From contig JAUIEV010000002.1 in assembly GCA_030429605.1 (NCBI GenBank), forward strand, positions 1 to 64,000: a stretch of DNA of 64,000 nt, written 5' to 3'. Of the stretch, positions 33,047-42,104 are shown piece after piece. Both the position numbers and the translations under genes were made by a program. Within the stretch, counting starts at the first letter, position 1. Each line of letters opens with the position of its first letter. The notes below the pieces were generated by a model. The model saw nothing but the letters and a program-made list of their open reading frames with translations, made no database searches and was not told the origin of the DNA. Source of the DNA: Chlamydiia bacterium (GTDB lineage: Bacteria > Chlamydiota > Chlamydiia > Chlamydiales > Simkaniaceae).

Positions 33047-34432
33047 GTGAAGCACTTCGATTGTATTGTTATTGGATCTGGTGGAGGTTCAAAACTTGTT
33101 CGCCCGGTTTCAAATTTAGGGTACAATGTCGCGGTTATTGAAAGAGACCAGCTTGGTGGCACCTGTCTGAATCATGGGTGTATACCTTCAAAAATGCTGA
33201 TTCATGCAGCAGATGTTGCTTCTACTATAATGGATTCATATAGATTTGACATCACCGTCGATGGTTCACTGCATGTCGACTTTCCATCCCTTATGGAGAG
33301 AGTGAACTCTACGATTAATAAAGACAGTAGAAGTATAGAACCGCTCTATGAAAAAGACCCAAATGTGACGCTGTATCGAGGAAGCGCATCCTTCGTTGAC
33401 TCAGATGTTTTAGAAGTGAACGGTGAAAAAATTACAGCAGATCGTTTTTTTCTAGCAACTGGTGCAGAGCCAAATATTCCAGATATTCCAGGTCTTGCAG
33501 AAACACCATATATAACCTACTTTGAAGCATTAAAGCTTAAAAAACAGCCTGAAAGAATGATTGTACTTGGAGGCGGGTATATAGCAGTTGAGCTTGGATA
33601 TTTCTATGGAGCACTTGGCACAGACGTCTCGTTTGTTGTTCGAAGTCACATGTTACGAAATGAAGACCATGACGTAAAAGGGGCGTTTCAACAGGCGTTT
33701 TCAGAGCGTTTCCCGGTGTATACGGGGGTCACTCCTGATCGAGTTGAATACAGGAATAATGAATTTACTGTAGCCCTTTCAGATGGGACGGTATTGCAAG
33801 CTGATGCTCTCTTTGTTGCAACAGGGGTAAAGCCTTCCACTTTTGCAATGGGCCTTGAGCATACAGGTGTCCAAACTGATGAGAAAGGGTTTATCAAGGT
33901 GGATGAATATTTGAGGACAACAGACTCAAATAAATGGGCATTTGGTGATTGTATTGGAAGAAACTTGTTTCGGCATAGTGCAAATTTTGAAGGGGAGTAC
34001 CTTTTTTCATCACTGTTTTTGGAAGAAGCTCCTCAGCCGATTAAGTACCCTTCTGTCCCACACGCTGTTTTTTCTAACCCTCAAATTGGGAGTGTTGGAA
34101 AAACTGAAGAAGAGCTCAATGAAGCAGGCGTTCCATATGTTGTTGGTTACAATCCATATAAAAAGAGCGCTATGGGAATGGCTCTTCGGTCTGAACATGG
34201 TTTTGCAAAATTGCTCTTTCACAAAGAAACAAAAGTTCTTCTAGGAGCACATATTATAGGCGATGAGGCATCGAATATGGTACATATGCTGATTGCCTTT
34301 ATGTATAAAAAGGCTACCTTAGACGATCTGCTGGGTATGATATATATACATCCAGCACTTCCTGAGATTGTGAGAAATGCAGCTCGGAATGCTCGATCTG
34401 CTTTTCGAGAAATTGAAGCAGCGCGGATCTAG
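33047..34432 (+). CDS. FAD-dependent pyridine nucleotide-disulfide oxidoreductase
   Basis: The protein has 461 aa with a GTG start behind GGAG at 7 nt. The redox-active pair is in GGTCLNHGCIPSKMLIHAADV (Cys about 43 and 48). MIVLGGGYIAVELGYFYG binds NAD(P)H, and KWAFGDCIGRN is the second FAD motif. The C-terminal dimer domain ends IHPALPEIVRNA, where the usual catalytic His-Pro is kept. The HPALPE form and the GSGGGSKL first FAD loop recall mycothione reductase-like enzymes more than lipoamide dehydrogenase. With gshAB nearby a thiol-disulfide role is attractive, but the substrate is not certain. Confidence 0.82.
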   Translation: MKHFDCIVIGSGGGSKLVRPVSNLGYNVAVIERDQLGGTCLNHGCIPSKMLIHAADVASTIMDSYRFDITVDGSLHVDFPSLMERVNSTINKDSRSIEPLYEKDPNVTLYRGSASFVDSDVLEVNGEKITADRFFLATGAEPNIPDIPGLAETPYITYFEALKLKKQPERMIVLGGGYIAVELGYFYGALGTDVSFVVRSHMLRNEDHDVKGAFQQAFSERFPVYTGVTPDRVEYRNNEFTVALSDGTVLQADALFVATGVKPSTFAMGLEHTGVQTDEKGFIKVDEYLRTTDSNKWAFGDCIGRNLFRHSANFEGEYLFSSLFLEEAPQPIKYPSVPHAVFSNPQIGSVGKTEEELNEAGVPYVVGYNPYKKSAMGMALRSEHGFAKLLFHKETKVLLGAHIIGDEASNMVHMLIAFMYKKATLDDLLGMIYIHPALPEIVRNAARNARSAFREIEAARI

Positions 34433-34442
34433 ATAGTATTCC

Positions 34443-34808
34443 TTATTCAGAGGAAGGAGTGTTGCTATCGTTTGGATCTTTAGCACGCCGTTTACGCCGT
34501 TTTTTTTGTTTCTTGATTTTTTCCTGCAAAGCTGACGCGCGGCTTGTTTCACCAAAACATGTTTCGGCAATTTTTTCGCACAGAGCTCTTCTCGCAAAAA
34601 AACGATTGTCTTCTCTGGAGCGGCTTTTTTGGGTTTTTATTGTGATTTGTGTTGGAAGATGTTTCAAAATAACAGCTGAGTGTGTTTTTTGAATTTTTTG
34701 CCCACCGGATCCTGAGCCCAAGACAAACTGCTCGTCTAAGTCTTTTTCATATATTTCAAGTCGCCTCATTTCACATTGAAGCGATTCCCATTTTTTCTCT
34801 GAAATCAT
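34443..34808 (-). CDS. Release-factor-like GGQ protein (ribosome rescue or peptidyl-tRNA hydrolysis)
   Basis: The protein has 121 aa. GSGSGGQKIQKTHSAVIL (31-48) is the RF-1 domain catalytic GGQ motif, followed by a basic C-terminal tail (KKQKKRRKRRAKD). The codon-recognition domains of RF1/RF2 are absent. Such stand-alone GGQ proteins (ArfB or mtRF-R/C12orf65 type) release peptides from stalled ribosomes, and the tail inserts into the empty mRNA channel or contacts rRNA. The start at 34808 lies 21 nt after the stop of the SprT-like gene, so they may be co-transcribed. It is convergent with the oxidoreductase gene. Confidence 0.83.
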   Translation of the reverse strand: MISEKKWESLQCEMRRLEIYEKDLDEQFVLGSGSGGQKIQKTHSAVILKHLPTQITIKTQKSRSREDNRFFARRALCEKIAETCFGETSRASALQEKIKKQKKRRKRRAKDPNDSNTPSSE

Positions 34809-34829
34809 TTTTTTTGAGTTTGCCTATTG

Positions 34830-35888
34830 TCAAAAATCGAAGGGTATATTATATATTATGTCACGCTGCCATTGAATCCCGGGTATAAAAGAAGGCGAAG
34901 CAGTTTTTGGTAACGAAAGGTGTTTCCCTTCTTTTTGCCCTATTTTTCTACTGAGTATATCTCCACAATTTTCTTGTTTCATTTTCCTTCCCTTTGCCTT
35001 AAATGTTCTGTATGCCTTTGCTAGGGCTTCATCGTACAGTAAAAGGGCGCGCTCGCTTATGTGTAACTGCGCAGAAAAACCTTCAGCAATCCCTACAAAA
35101 AAACTTTTTTTCTGCTTTGAGCCTGAAAGTGTTGTGTGTGCATTCCATATGTGCTCAAGATGAACATTGAGATAGTGCGCAATATGCTCAGCATCATCAA
35201 GAACATGACTCTCTCCAAAAAGATCTAAGTACACTCCTCCGGAATATGCATGGAATGTTGGAATAACATGGAATGATCGAAGGATTATGCAAATAGTGTG
35301 GAGCTTTTGTGATATTCTTTTTGCGTGCAGTACCCTTCTTGAAACCCAAGCCTCTTCACTCTTTGATTCATAGCCTGTGGTTCGTTCCATAAGAGCTTGT
35401 GCTTTTTTTAAAGCTGAGAGTGCTTCATTTTGATTACTGCTTTTTGAAAGGGCGAGTAATTTTTGTATTTTGGTATGTGCTTTCTCTTGTACCGCATGTT
35501 TTTCTAACGTATACGTAGCAGATGCAACGTGTGTATCCCAACCATATTTTTTACAGAGGGTCTGAAATTCCATGCCATGTGGTTGTACAGTTCCGTGCTC
35601 TAAAAACGTGAGAAGATGCGCTATTTCATGACGAATTGTATTGAGAAGCACCTCTTTATCCTCACTCATTAGCGCAGAGTGAAGGCCAATTTCAAAAAGC
35701 TCCGGAATGCAGTAGCCGAGTTTTTCACTTGAGGTGAAAATACAGATATGGAAGGGATAGAGCATGTTTTGGTATTCAAAGCGTGATTGTCGCCAGGAAA
35801 TACCTACCTCTTCACACATAATGTTTCTAGCTAGTTGCAATGCATGTCGAGCAAAAAGGTGTGTTCTTTGTGTATGTAAAACATCCAT
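34830..35888 (-). CDS. SprT-like zinc metallopeptidase domain fused to DUF2786
   Basis: The protein has 352 aa. Residues 1-120 are SprT-like: IRHEIAHLLTF with the zinc motif HEIAH (87-91) and a third ligand candidate His104 in QPHGMEF. Residues 135-175 match the start of DUF2786 (KIQKLLALSKSSNQNEALSALKKAQALM). Residues 205-310 continue that module (YLDLFGESHVLDDAEHIAHYLN, FFVGIAEGFSAQL). SprT-like proteases in eukaryotes cut DNA-protein crosslinks; the bacterial role is unclear. Fusion with DUF2786 is seen in scattered bacteria, and its function is unknown. It is divergent from ddl. Confidence 0.78.
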   Translation of the reverse strand: MDVLHTQRTHLFARHALQLARNIMCEEVGISWRQSRFEYQNMLYPFHICIFTSSEKLGYCIPELFEIGLHSALMSEDKEVLLNTIRHEIAHLLTFLEHGTVQPHGMEFQTLCKKYGWDTHVASATYTLEKHAVQEKAHTKIQKLLALSKSSNQNEALSALKKAQALMERTTGYESKSEEAWVSRRVLHAKRISQKLHTICIILRSFHVIPTFHAYSGGVYLDLFGESHVLDDAEHIAHYLNVHLEHIWNAHTTLSGSKQKKSFFVGIAEGFSAQLHISERALLLYDEALAKAYRTFKAKGRKMKQENCGDILSRKIGQKEGKHLSLPKTASPSFIPGIQWQRDIIYNIPFDF

Positions 35889-35898
35889 ATTTTCAATC

Positions 35899-35962
35899 GC
35901 AGTTACTTTACTCGGGAAGAATTCTTACTCTCACTGTTAAATAACTGCAAGAAAAATTCTTG
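35899..35962. promoter_or_regulatory. Cluster of inverted repeats between the SprT-like gene and ddl
   Basis: Three symmetric elements share the 107-nt divergent gap. GCAGTTACTTTAC (35899-35911) faces GTTAAATAACTGC (35936-35948) with two mismatches. AAGAATTCTT (35917-35926) is a perfect palindrome. CAAGAAAAATTCTTG (35948-35962) has 6-bp arms. The last two share AAGAA/TTCTT half-sites. This looks like an operator region for one or both genes. Confidence 0.35.
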
Positions 35963-35995
35963 AAAGAGTTTAGACGTCTTGTGTATTCTGACAAT

Positions 35996-37063
35996 ATGAA
36001 AACTCGAATAGGATTATTTTTTGGTGGTGCTTCACCGGAACACGATGTGTCAATTCGTTCTGCAAAGGAGATATATCAAGCCTTTGATAAAGAGAAGTAT
36101 GACATTCTTCCCATCAAAATAGATTTCGATGGAAAATGGTATCTTTTATCAGAACGAACATTTTTAGAGCACAGCTCACATAAAGATTATTCGTTTGACT
36201 TAGCTACCTCAAATCAACGCATCTACTCATTTGATGTTTTGCAGAATCAGATTGATGTAGCTTTTCCTATTATTCATGGACGATTCGGTGAAGATGGATG
36301 TATCCAGGGGGTTTTTGAGTTGCTCTCTATTCCGTACGTTGGACCAGATGTTCTTGCATCTTCTCTTTCGATGGATAAAGCTCTTTCAAAACAGGTTATC
36401 TCTGCAGCTGGTATTCATACTGCTCGGTGCGTCTCATACCACATTTGGGAAGAGGTAGATCAGTCACGTTTTGCCGACTATGCGTATCCACTCTTTGTAA
36501 AACCCTCTAAAACCGGTTCTTCAATTGGCATTACAAGAGTAGATACAGAACAAGAGATAGATGAAGCTATCAACTATGCCTTTTCGTTTGATGATAAAAT
36601 TGTTATTGAAGAAGGGGTTTCTGGAATTGAGATTGAAGTCTCTATTCTTGGAGGAAAAACACCGCTTGTTTCTGTTCCAGGACGTATAATTCCAAAAAGC
36701 GCCTACTATTCGCACGAGAACAAAATTGACCCTGAGGGAGCTTCATTTGAGATTCCTCTGAATGTATCTCCTCTCATTACAGAAAAGATACAAGCGTGTG
36801 CTCTTGCATGTTACAAGGCGCTAAACTGTGAAGGTATGGCTCGGATAGACCTCTTTTTGAAAGAGGATAATGAGATTGTGTTTAATGAAGCGAACACCCT
36901 TCCAGGCTTTACGCAGTCTAGTCTTTTTCCGATACTTTTTAAGGCGACCGGAATTTCATATGATAGACTTCTTGATGCATTAGTAGAACATGCTTTTGAG
37001 CGGTCAGAGAGGCGTCGATTGTTTCAGACGAAAGTCGAAGCATCTCATGCAACAGTGCAATAA
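35996..37063 (+). CDS. ddl: D-alanine--D-alanine ligase
   Basis: The protein has 355 aa from the ATG at 35996; no strong Shine-Dalgarno is seen, and a TTG at 35960 is in frame. ATP-grasp Ddl motifs are complete: FFGGASPEHDVSIRSA at the start, FPIIHGRFGEDGCIQG, SMDKALSKQV, VKPSKTGSSIGITRV, VEVSI-like IEIEVSILG, and the metal-binding MARIDLF and NEANTLPGFTQSSLFP. It joins two D-Ala for peptidoglycan precursors. The length is normal for a stand-alone enzyme. In described Chlamydiae Ddl is usually fused to MurC, so a separate copy is notable. It ends 6 nt from the convergent gshAB. Confidence 0.94.
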   Translation: MKTRIGLFFGGASPEHDVSIRSAKEIYQAFDKEKYDILPIKIDFDGKWYLLSERTFLEHSSHKDYSFDLATSNQRIYSFDVLQNQIDVAFPIIHGRFGEDGCIQGVFELLSIPYVGPDVLASSLSMDKALSKQVISAAGIHTARCVSYHIWEEVDQSRFADYAYPLFVKPSKTGSSIGITRVDTEQEIDEAINYAFSFDDKIVIEEGVSGIEIEVSILGGKTPLVSVPGRIIPKSAYYSHENKIDPEGASFEIPLNVSPLITEKIQACALACYKALNCEGMARIDLFLKEDNEIVFNEANTLPGFTQSSLFPILFKATGISYDRLLDALVEHAFERSERRRLFQTKVEASHATVQ

Positions 37064-37069
37064 AAACAG

Positions 37070-39457
37070 CTACCACTTTGGTTTTTTTACATCAAATCCA
37101 AGAGCCATTAAAAGAGCTCTTGCAATTGGTCGAGGTGTTCCTTTGTGTGGCATTTCATGAAGAGCAATAGTCGGATTGTAGTTTAATTCAATAATTCCGT
37201 ACGGTCCTTTCTCAGACTTGTTTTTTACGATCATATCAATTCCACAGATATGCGCACCGATACTTTGTGTTGCAGAGACAGCAATTTTTTTATAATACGA
37301 ATGTATTTCATCTGTTCTATCCAGCGCACTTCCTCCAGTAGAGACGTTCGTATTCTGCCGTAAAAATACCTTTTTTCCTCTTTTTAATACTGATTGTGGA
37401 GTGAGTTTTTGGAATGTGAGGAACTGTATTTCATGCGAACCGAGGTGAAGACGTTCAGTCAGTGGGCGGTACCGTTGAGGGTCATTATTTTTGGATGCGA
37501 CAAGTTGGGAAATGGAAGAGCGTCCATCTCCAATAACATGAGCAGGCTCTCTTTCTATGACTCCTACACACTTTCCATCAATAACTAAGAATCGATATTC
37601 CGTCCCTTCTAAAAACTCTTCTACGAGCAGGGTTTGGTCGAGTGCAAAACATTCCTTGCAGGCCGGAAGCAGCCGTTCTTCATTTTTTTTTGGGAAAATA
37701 TGGACTCCGTGTCCATAGTTTGTTGTGTTTGGCTTCACGACAACTGAATCAGATTGTAGCTCGTTAAAAAGGAGTTGTGCCATTGAAAAAGTGGAAGCTG
37801 CACCTCCCTCCGCAACGGAAAAACCCCGCTCTTTCAATAGCTTTTTTGTTACAACTTTATTTCCCATAAGTTCAATCACGTTATAACTATCAAGAGAAGT
37901 TTTTGTTGCTTGTCGAACAATTTCAGTTTTCCCATTTTGTGTCAGACGAAGAATATTTGCTGAACGATCAAGGACTTCAACTGAGATTTGCTGCCGAAGG
38001 CATTCTCGTAGTAAAAACTGAGAACTAAGCTCCATATCTTCAAATCCGGGAACGACAACCTGCTCTAATTTTTTTGCTAGTTCGAAATCGTTTTTAGATG
38101 TTGTGACAAGGGATAATTGCCTTTCGCGAGCACTTTCTGAAAGCACGTTCTCTGAAAGCACCTTTTTGTGTTCAAAGGCAAGTTTTGTCCCCATAGCGCT
38201 ATGTGTCAACTTGTACTCATTCATGTAACTGAGGATTTTTCCGGAAAGGGTGAGTTCAGGATTGTTGATCGCATTTCTATATTGAACAAATGAACAGCTT
38301 GGGACGAGGTGTTTTAACCCCTCCATATCATCGATGATTTCTTCAGCCCACTGTTTGAGCGGCATCTTTTTTCCATTATTCACAAGACAAAGGCGAGGGT
38401 CTCGACCCTTAAGAGCAACATCTGATTGATTTTTGCAGAGGATTTTTATTTCTTTTTCAGAAAGGGGAGGGCTGTCCATTACAAGACAGTACAAAAGAAA
38501 AAGCTGAATGAATGTATACTGGCATTTTTCAATTCCAAGTGGTTCAAAGGGGTCTAAATCAATAGATCGAACTTCAATATAGGAAACGCCTTCTGTTTCA
38601 ATTGACTCAATGGTTGTTTTTGGACGTATTCGAGCGTAGTGTTCATGTTGATTTTGAAGGATGTTTGGATTTAATTGATCAGAAATTGACTCATATTGTT
38701 TTTTGTGAATTCGCAGCGCATTTCTGAGTGATTCAACATATTCCATCGGTGAGTTATATGAGACAGCATGTTGGGATTGTATTTTTGAATAGTATCCATA
38801 CGGGCTCATTCTGAGCGTGGTTGCAAATGGAAAAAACTTTGTACTCGCGTCATATTTTTTAAAACCATCACCCGGATAGGACGCGTCACATACAGGAGAT
38901 GCTCCAAAAAGATAACTAACGATCCAGCCGTATCGAAGAAAATTTCTACAGATGTGCATGTACGCTGTACTCGGATTTTCACCAAAAATATCCCAGAACG
39001 TCTCATCGAATGAAAGATTAAAATGAATACCAGAAATGAGTTGCATTTCTGCTCCATATCTTTTGGACAATCCTTTTCTGTAAATCGACTTTACCTTTCC
39101 TCCAAACGTATCACCGAAATCTGCAACTTCAATTGCACTCCCAAGTACTGGCGGCATGCTTAAGGGCCATAGGGCTTCTTTTTGTACACCTTGTGATACA
39201 AATTGTTTTGTCTCTAAAAGCTCACCAAAAACGCCTTTCATAGAAGTGTGAGGGGAGGTGATAAGCTCAAGCTGTTGCTTTCCAAAGTCTAAACTAATTG
39301 TCTTGTGAGTGTAGGGGCTTCCAAGTGCACTTGGGTGCTTTGTCGTTGCAAGTGTTCCTTTTCTTGTGACTCGGACTGTCTCTTGTTCAAGCCCTACTTT
39401 GCACTTTGAAAGAGCTCTTTTTGCACGCTCAAGTGCACGATATCTTTTCTGATCCAT
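37070..39457 (-). CDS. gshAB: Bifunctional glutamate--cysteine ligase / glutathione synthetase (GshAB/GshF)
   Basis: The protein has 795 aa from the ATG at 39457, where the protein begins MDQKRYRALERAKRAL; the longer frame has no family match. The N-terminal half is GshA-like: GLEQETVRVTRKG, LISGIHFNLSFDE, YGWIVSYLFGASP and YIEVRSIDLDPFEPLG. The C-terminal half (from about residue 480) is ATP-grasp: VVVKPNTTNYGHGVHIF, LVEEFLEGTEYRFLVIDG, ALDRTDEIH and IIELNYNPTIALHEMPH. It makes glutathione from Glu, Cys and Gly in one protein. The length fits GshF (about 750 aa or more). It supports a thiol redox system with the oxidoreductase at 33047. Confidence 0.92.
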   Translation of the reverse strand: MDQKRYRALERAKRALSKCKVGLEQETVRVTRKGTLATTKHPSALGSPYTHKTISLDFGKQQLELITSPHTSMKGVFGELLETKQFVSQGVQKEALWPLSMPPVLGSAIEVADFGDTFGGKVKSIYRKGLSKRYGAEMQLISGIHFNLSFDETFWDIFGENPSTAYMHICRNFLRYGWIVSYLFGASPVCDASYPGDGFKKYDASTKFFPFATTLRMSPYGYYSKIQSQHAVSYNSPMEYVESLRNALRIHKKQYESISDQLNPNILQNQHEHYARIRPKTTIESIETEGVSYIEVRSIDLDPFEPLGIEKCQYTFIQLFLLYCLVMDSPPLSEKEIKILCKNQSDVALKGRDPRLCLVNNGKKMPLKQWAEEIIDDMEGLKHLVPSCSFVQYRNAINNPELTLSGKILSYMNEYKLTHSAMGTKLAFEHKKVLSENVLSESARERQLSLVTTSKNDFELAKKLEQVVVPGFEDMELSSQFLLRECLRQQISVEVLDRSANILRLTQNGKTEIVRQATKTSLDSYNVIELMGNKVVTKKLLKERGFSVAEGGAASTFSMAQLLFNELQSDSVVVKPNTTNYGHGVHIFPKKNEERLLPACKECFALDQTLLVEEFLEGTEYRFLVIDGKCVGVIEREPAHVIGDGRSSISQLVASKNNDPQRYRPLTERLHLGSHEIQFLTFQKLTPQSVLKRGKKVFLRQNTNVSTGGSALDRTDEIHSYYKKIAVSATQSIGAHICGIDMIVKNKSEKGPYGIIELNYNPTIALHEMPHKGTPRPIARALLMALGFDVKKPKW

Positions 39458-39541
39458 ACAAAAAGGATATCGATCAAGATAAGTTTTCTTCCAGAAAAAA
39501 ACACGTTTACAGTATAGAAAAAATATAGGGTTAGAGGAAGT

Positions 39542-40966
39542 ATGCATAGACATTGTCTTATTGCACTTATTATTTTATTATCTTCGTGTTCAGCTTTTCG
39601 AAGGCAGCCAAACGATGTTGCGCTGTCAGAGGTGAATGTATCCACTTCAAGTGCAGCTGCGCTTGATACTTCATTTTTTGTATCAGGAGAGTGGCCAAAA
39701 GAAACGTGGTGGACAGAATTTGGAGACGCTCAGCTCAATTATGTTATCGATGTTGCGCTCAGTGACAATCCAACACTTTCGTCTGCATACCATAGAGCGC
39801 TCTCAGCTACGTCCCAAGCACGCTCTGTTGCTTCGAAACTCTTCCCAAAGCTTGGTGCACACTTTCAAGAGCTTTATGCCCATTTGAGTGATGAAAGTTT
39901 ATTTCGCATACCACCTTCAACTCTTCAAGCCGTGATTAACCAAGTCGATCTTGGCTTATTTTTTGATTACGAGCTTGATTTTTGGGGAAAGAATACAGAG
40001 AAATATCGAGCAGCTCTTGGAGATGCATGTGCAAAAAAAGCGCAGGAAGCTGGTGCAAAAATATCTCTTATAAGCACAATTACACGGACATACTTTCGGT
40101 ACGCATTTCTATTTGAGCGAAAAAAACTCCTAGAATCTGTGTATGCAGTAAGCAAAGAAATTGTTGATTTACACACACTTCGAAAAGCACATGGTTTGGA
40201 TGATCAGTTTAACGTGAATCGAGCTGAGTCCTCGCTTTTAGAAATAGAAAAAGTTATTTCAGGAATTGATGCCTCACTCGCTACAACAATAATGCAACTT
40301 AAAGTATTAATGGGTCGTTCGCCAGATGATCAATTTGTGTTCCAGTCTCCAACTATTAAAGATGTTTCTCATTTCCCGATCCCAAATAAGCTTTCTATTG
40401 ATCTATTAGTCCGTCGATCAGATATTGCAGCCTCACTCTGGAATGTTCGCTCAAAGCAGCACCTCATTAAATCATCAAAAGCTGCGTATTTTCCTAGCGT
40501 TAATCTTGCTGCATATGGTGGCCTTGAAGCGCTTTCCTGGGGAAAACTGTTTTCTCCAAGTAGTTTAACAGGGTTTCTTTTCCCATCTTTAAATTTACCA
40601 CTTTTCCAAGGTTTTCAACTTGAGGCAAATCTCAACAAAGCGCACGAGGAGTACTCTGTCGCTGTCTATGAGTATAATGAAAAAATCCTTCATGCTGCAA
40701 ATGAGGTGACATCAAGTCTCCGAATGCTTCGAGCAGATATGGAAGAGAGAAGCTATCAGGCTCAGCATACGGAAAAAAAGAAAGAAGATGTTCAGTTAGA
40801 AGAGCTCAGGTTTGAAACCGGTGTTTCAAAAAGGTTAGATGTATTACAAAGAAAAATTGCGCTGCTCGAAGATACATTGACCCTCGTCGATGTTGAAGAG
40901 CAATATTTTCAAGAACTTGTGAATCTTGTGTATGCGCTGGGTGGAGGATATGGAAACATCGAATAG
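39542..40966 (+). CDS. Outer-membrane efflux lipoprotein (TolC/NodT family)
   Basis: The protein has 474 aa. The first 16 residues are a lipoprotein signal (HCLIALIILLSSC, Cys16). The NodT-type pattern follows: EWPKETWWTEFGDAQLNYVID, then LGLFFDYELDFWGKN, an inter-repeat RRSDIAASLWNVRSKQ and LFSPSSLTGFLFPSLNLPLFQGF, then a long helix and GVSKRLDVLQ. As a trimer it forms the outer-membrane channel of a tripartite exporter. Its end overlaps the start of the membrane-fusion gene by 17 bases, so the three exporter genes form one operon. Divergent from gshAB, with 84 nt between starts. Confidence 0.92.
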   Translation: MHRHCLIALIILLSSCSAFRRQPNDVALSEVNVSTSSAAALDTSFFVSGEWPKETWWTEFGDAQLNYVIDVALSDNPTLSSAYHRALSATSQARSVASKLFPKLGAHFQELYAHLSDESLFRIPPSTLQAVINQVDLGLFFDYELDFWGKNTEKYRAALGDACAKKAQEAGAKISLISTITRTYFRYAFLFERKKLLESVYAVSKEIVDLHTLRKAHGLDDQFNVNRAESSLLEIEKVISGIDASLATTIMQLKVLMGRSPDDQFVFQSPTIKDVSHFPIPNKLSIDLLVRRSDIAASLWNVRSKQHLIKSSKAAYFPSVNLAAYGGLEALSWGKLFSPSSLTGFLFPSLNLPLFQGFQLEANLNKAHEEYSVAVYEYNEKILHAANEVTSSLRMLRADMEERSYQAQHTEKKKEDVQLEELRFETGVSKRLDVLQRKIALLEDTLTLVDVEEQYFQELVNLVYALGGGYGNIE

Positions 40967-42104
40967 TAACAAAAGAAAGCAGCTTTTTGTACGTCTTGGG
41001 ACAGCTGTAGGACTTCTAGCTCTCATTGCTTTTTGTTTGTGGTTTTTTTACTTTCGGTACTATCGATCTACCGATGATGCGTATGTCCATGGGAATCAAA
41101 TTCAACTCAACAGTCAGATTCAAGGAACTGTTGTCTCTATTTGTGCAAAAGAAACTGATTTTGTAGAAAAAGACCAAATTCTCGTTGAACTGGATCCAAC
41201 AGATTACCTTCTTTCACTTGAAAAAGCAAAATCAACATTAGCATATAACGTACGTCAAGTTGTACATATGTTTGCTGTCTATAATTCACTGAAAGCTCAG
41301 CTTGTTGAAACAGAAAAGCACTATGAAAAAACGAAGATAGATTATGAAAACAGAGTCCCGCTTGTTTCTAGTGGTGCAATCGGAATGGAAGAGTTTCAGC
41401 ATGTCACTCTGCAACTCGAAGCTACGAAAGCTCAGCTAGAAAAAGTATATGAGCAGCTGCTTGCGCAAAAAGCGCTTGTTGGGAAAACGACGATTGAAGA
41501 ACACCCTCTTGTAGTTCAAGGGAAAGAGATGGTTCGTGAAGCATGGGTCAATTTCCAAAGAACAAAAATTGTTGCTCCTACAGATGGGTACGTTGGTCCA
41601 AGAAAAGTACAGCTAGGGGAATCAGTTTCTCCTCAAACACCTCTTTTATCCGTTGTTCCTCTCAATGAGATCTGGGTCCACGCAAATTTTAAAGAAACGC
41701 AGCTCGATAAAATGAGAATAGGCCAAAAAGCGTCTATTGAGGCTGATATGTATGGGCGAGGGGTGCGTTTTACAGGCACAGTTGTAGGGCTTCTTCCAGG
41801 GACTGGGAACGCGTTTTCTCTTCTTCCACCTCAGAATGCGACAGGAAATTGGATCAAGATCGTTCAACGCCTTCCTGTACGAATTTCCTTAGATCCGGAG
41901 AGTGTCACCAAGCATCCACTTATGCTTGGTATGTCCCTTAATGTCCGCGTTGATGTTTCGAATGTAGATGGGCCTGTCCTTTCTCACAAGAAAGAGACAA
42001 AACCTCTCTATACAACAAGCGTCTACCGAAGACAGGAAGAAGGAGCTGAGGAAATTATTCAAGGCATCATCCATGACAACATCGTCAATAAAGACACGCA
42101 CTGA
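40950..42104 (+). CDS. HlyD/EmrA family periplasmic adaptor
   Basis: The protein has 384 aa from the ATG at 40950 (GGAGG very close upstream). One N-terminal membrane anchor (LGLLALIAFCLWFFYF-like, residues 15-35) is followed by YRSTDDAYVHGNQIQLNSQI, the EmrA signature, a biotinyl-lipoyl half (KDQILVELDPTDY), a coiled-coil hairpin (residues 75-180), and the second half motif APTDGYVGPRKVQLGE. It bridges the inner-membrane MFS pump and the outer-membrane channel. Its end overlaps the pump gene by 32 bases. Confidence 0.92.
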   Translation: METSNSNKRKQLFVRLGTAVGLLALIAFCLWFFYFRYYRSTDDAYVHGNQIQLNSQIQGTVVSICAKETDFVEKDQILVELDPTDYLLSLEKAKSTLAYNVRQVVHMFAVYNSLKAQLVETEKHYEKTKIDYENRVPLVSSGAIGMEEFQHVTLQLEATKAQLEKVYEQLLAQKALVGKTTIEEHPLVVQGKEMVREAWVNFQRTKIVAPTDGYVGPRKVQLGESVSPQTPLLSVVPLNEIWVHANFKETQLDKMRIGQKASIEADMYGRGVRFTGTVVGLLPGTGNAFSLLPPQNATGNWIKIVQRLPVRISLDPESVTKHPLMLGMSLNVRVDVSNVDGPVLSHKKETKPLYTTSVYRRQEEGAEEIIQGIIHDNIVNKDTH

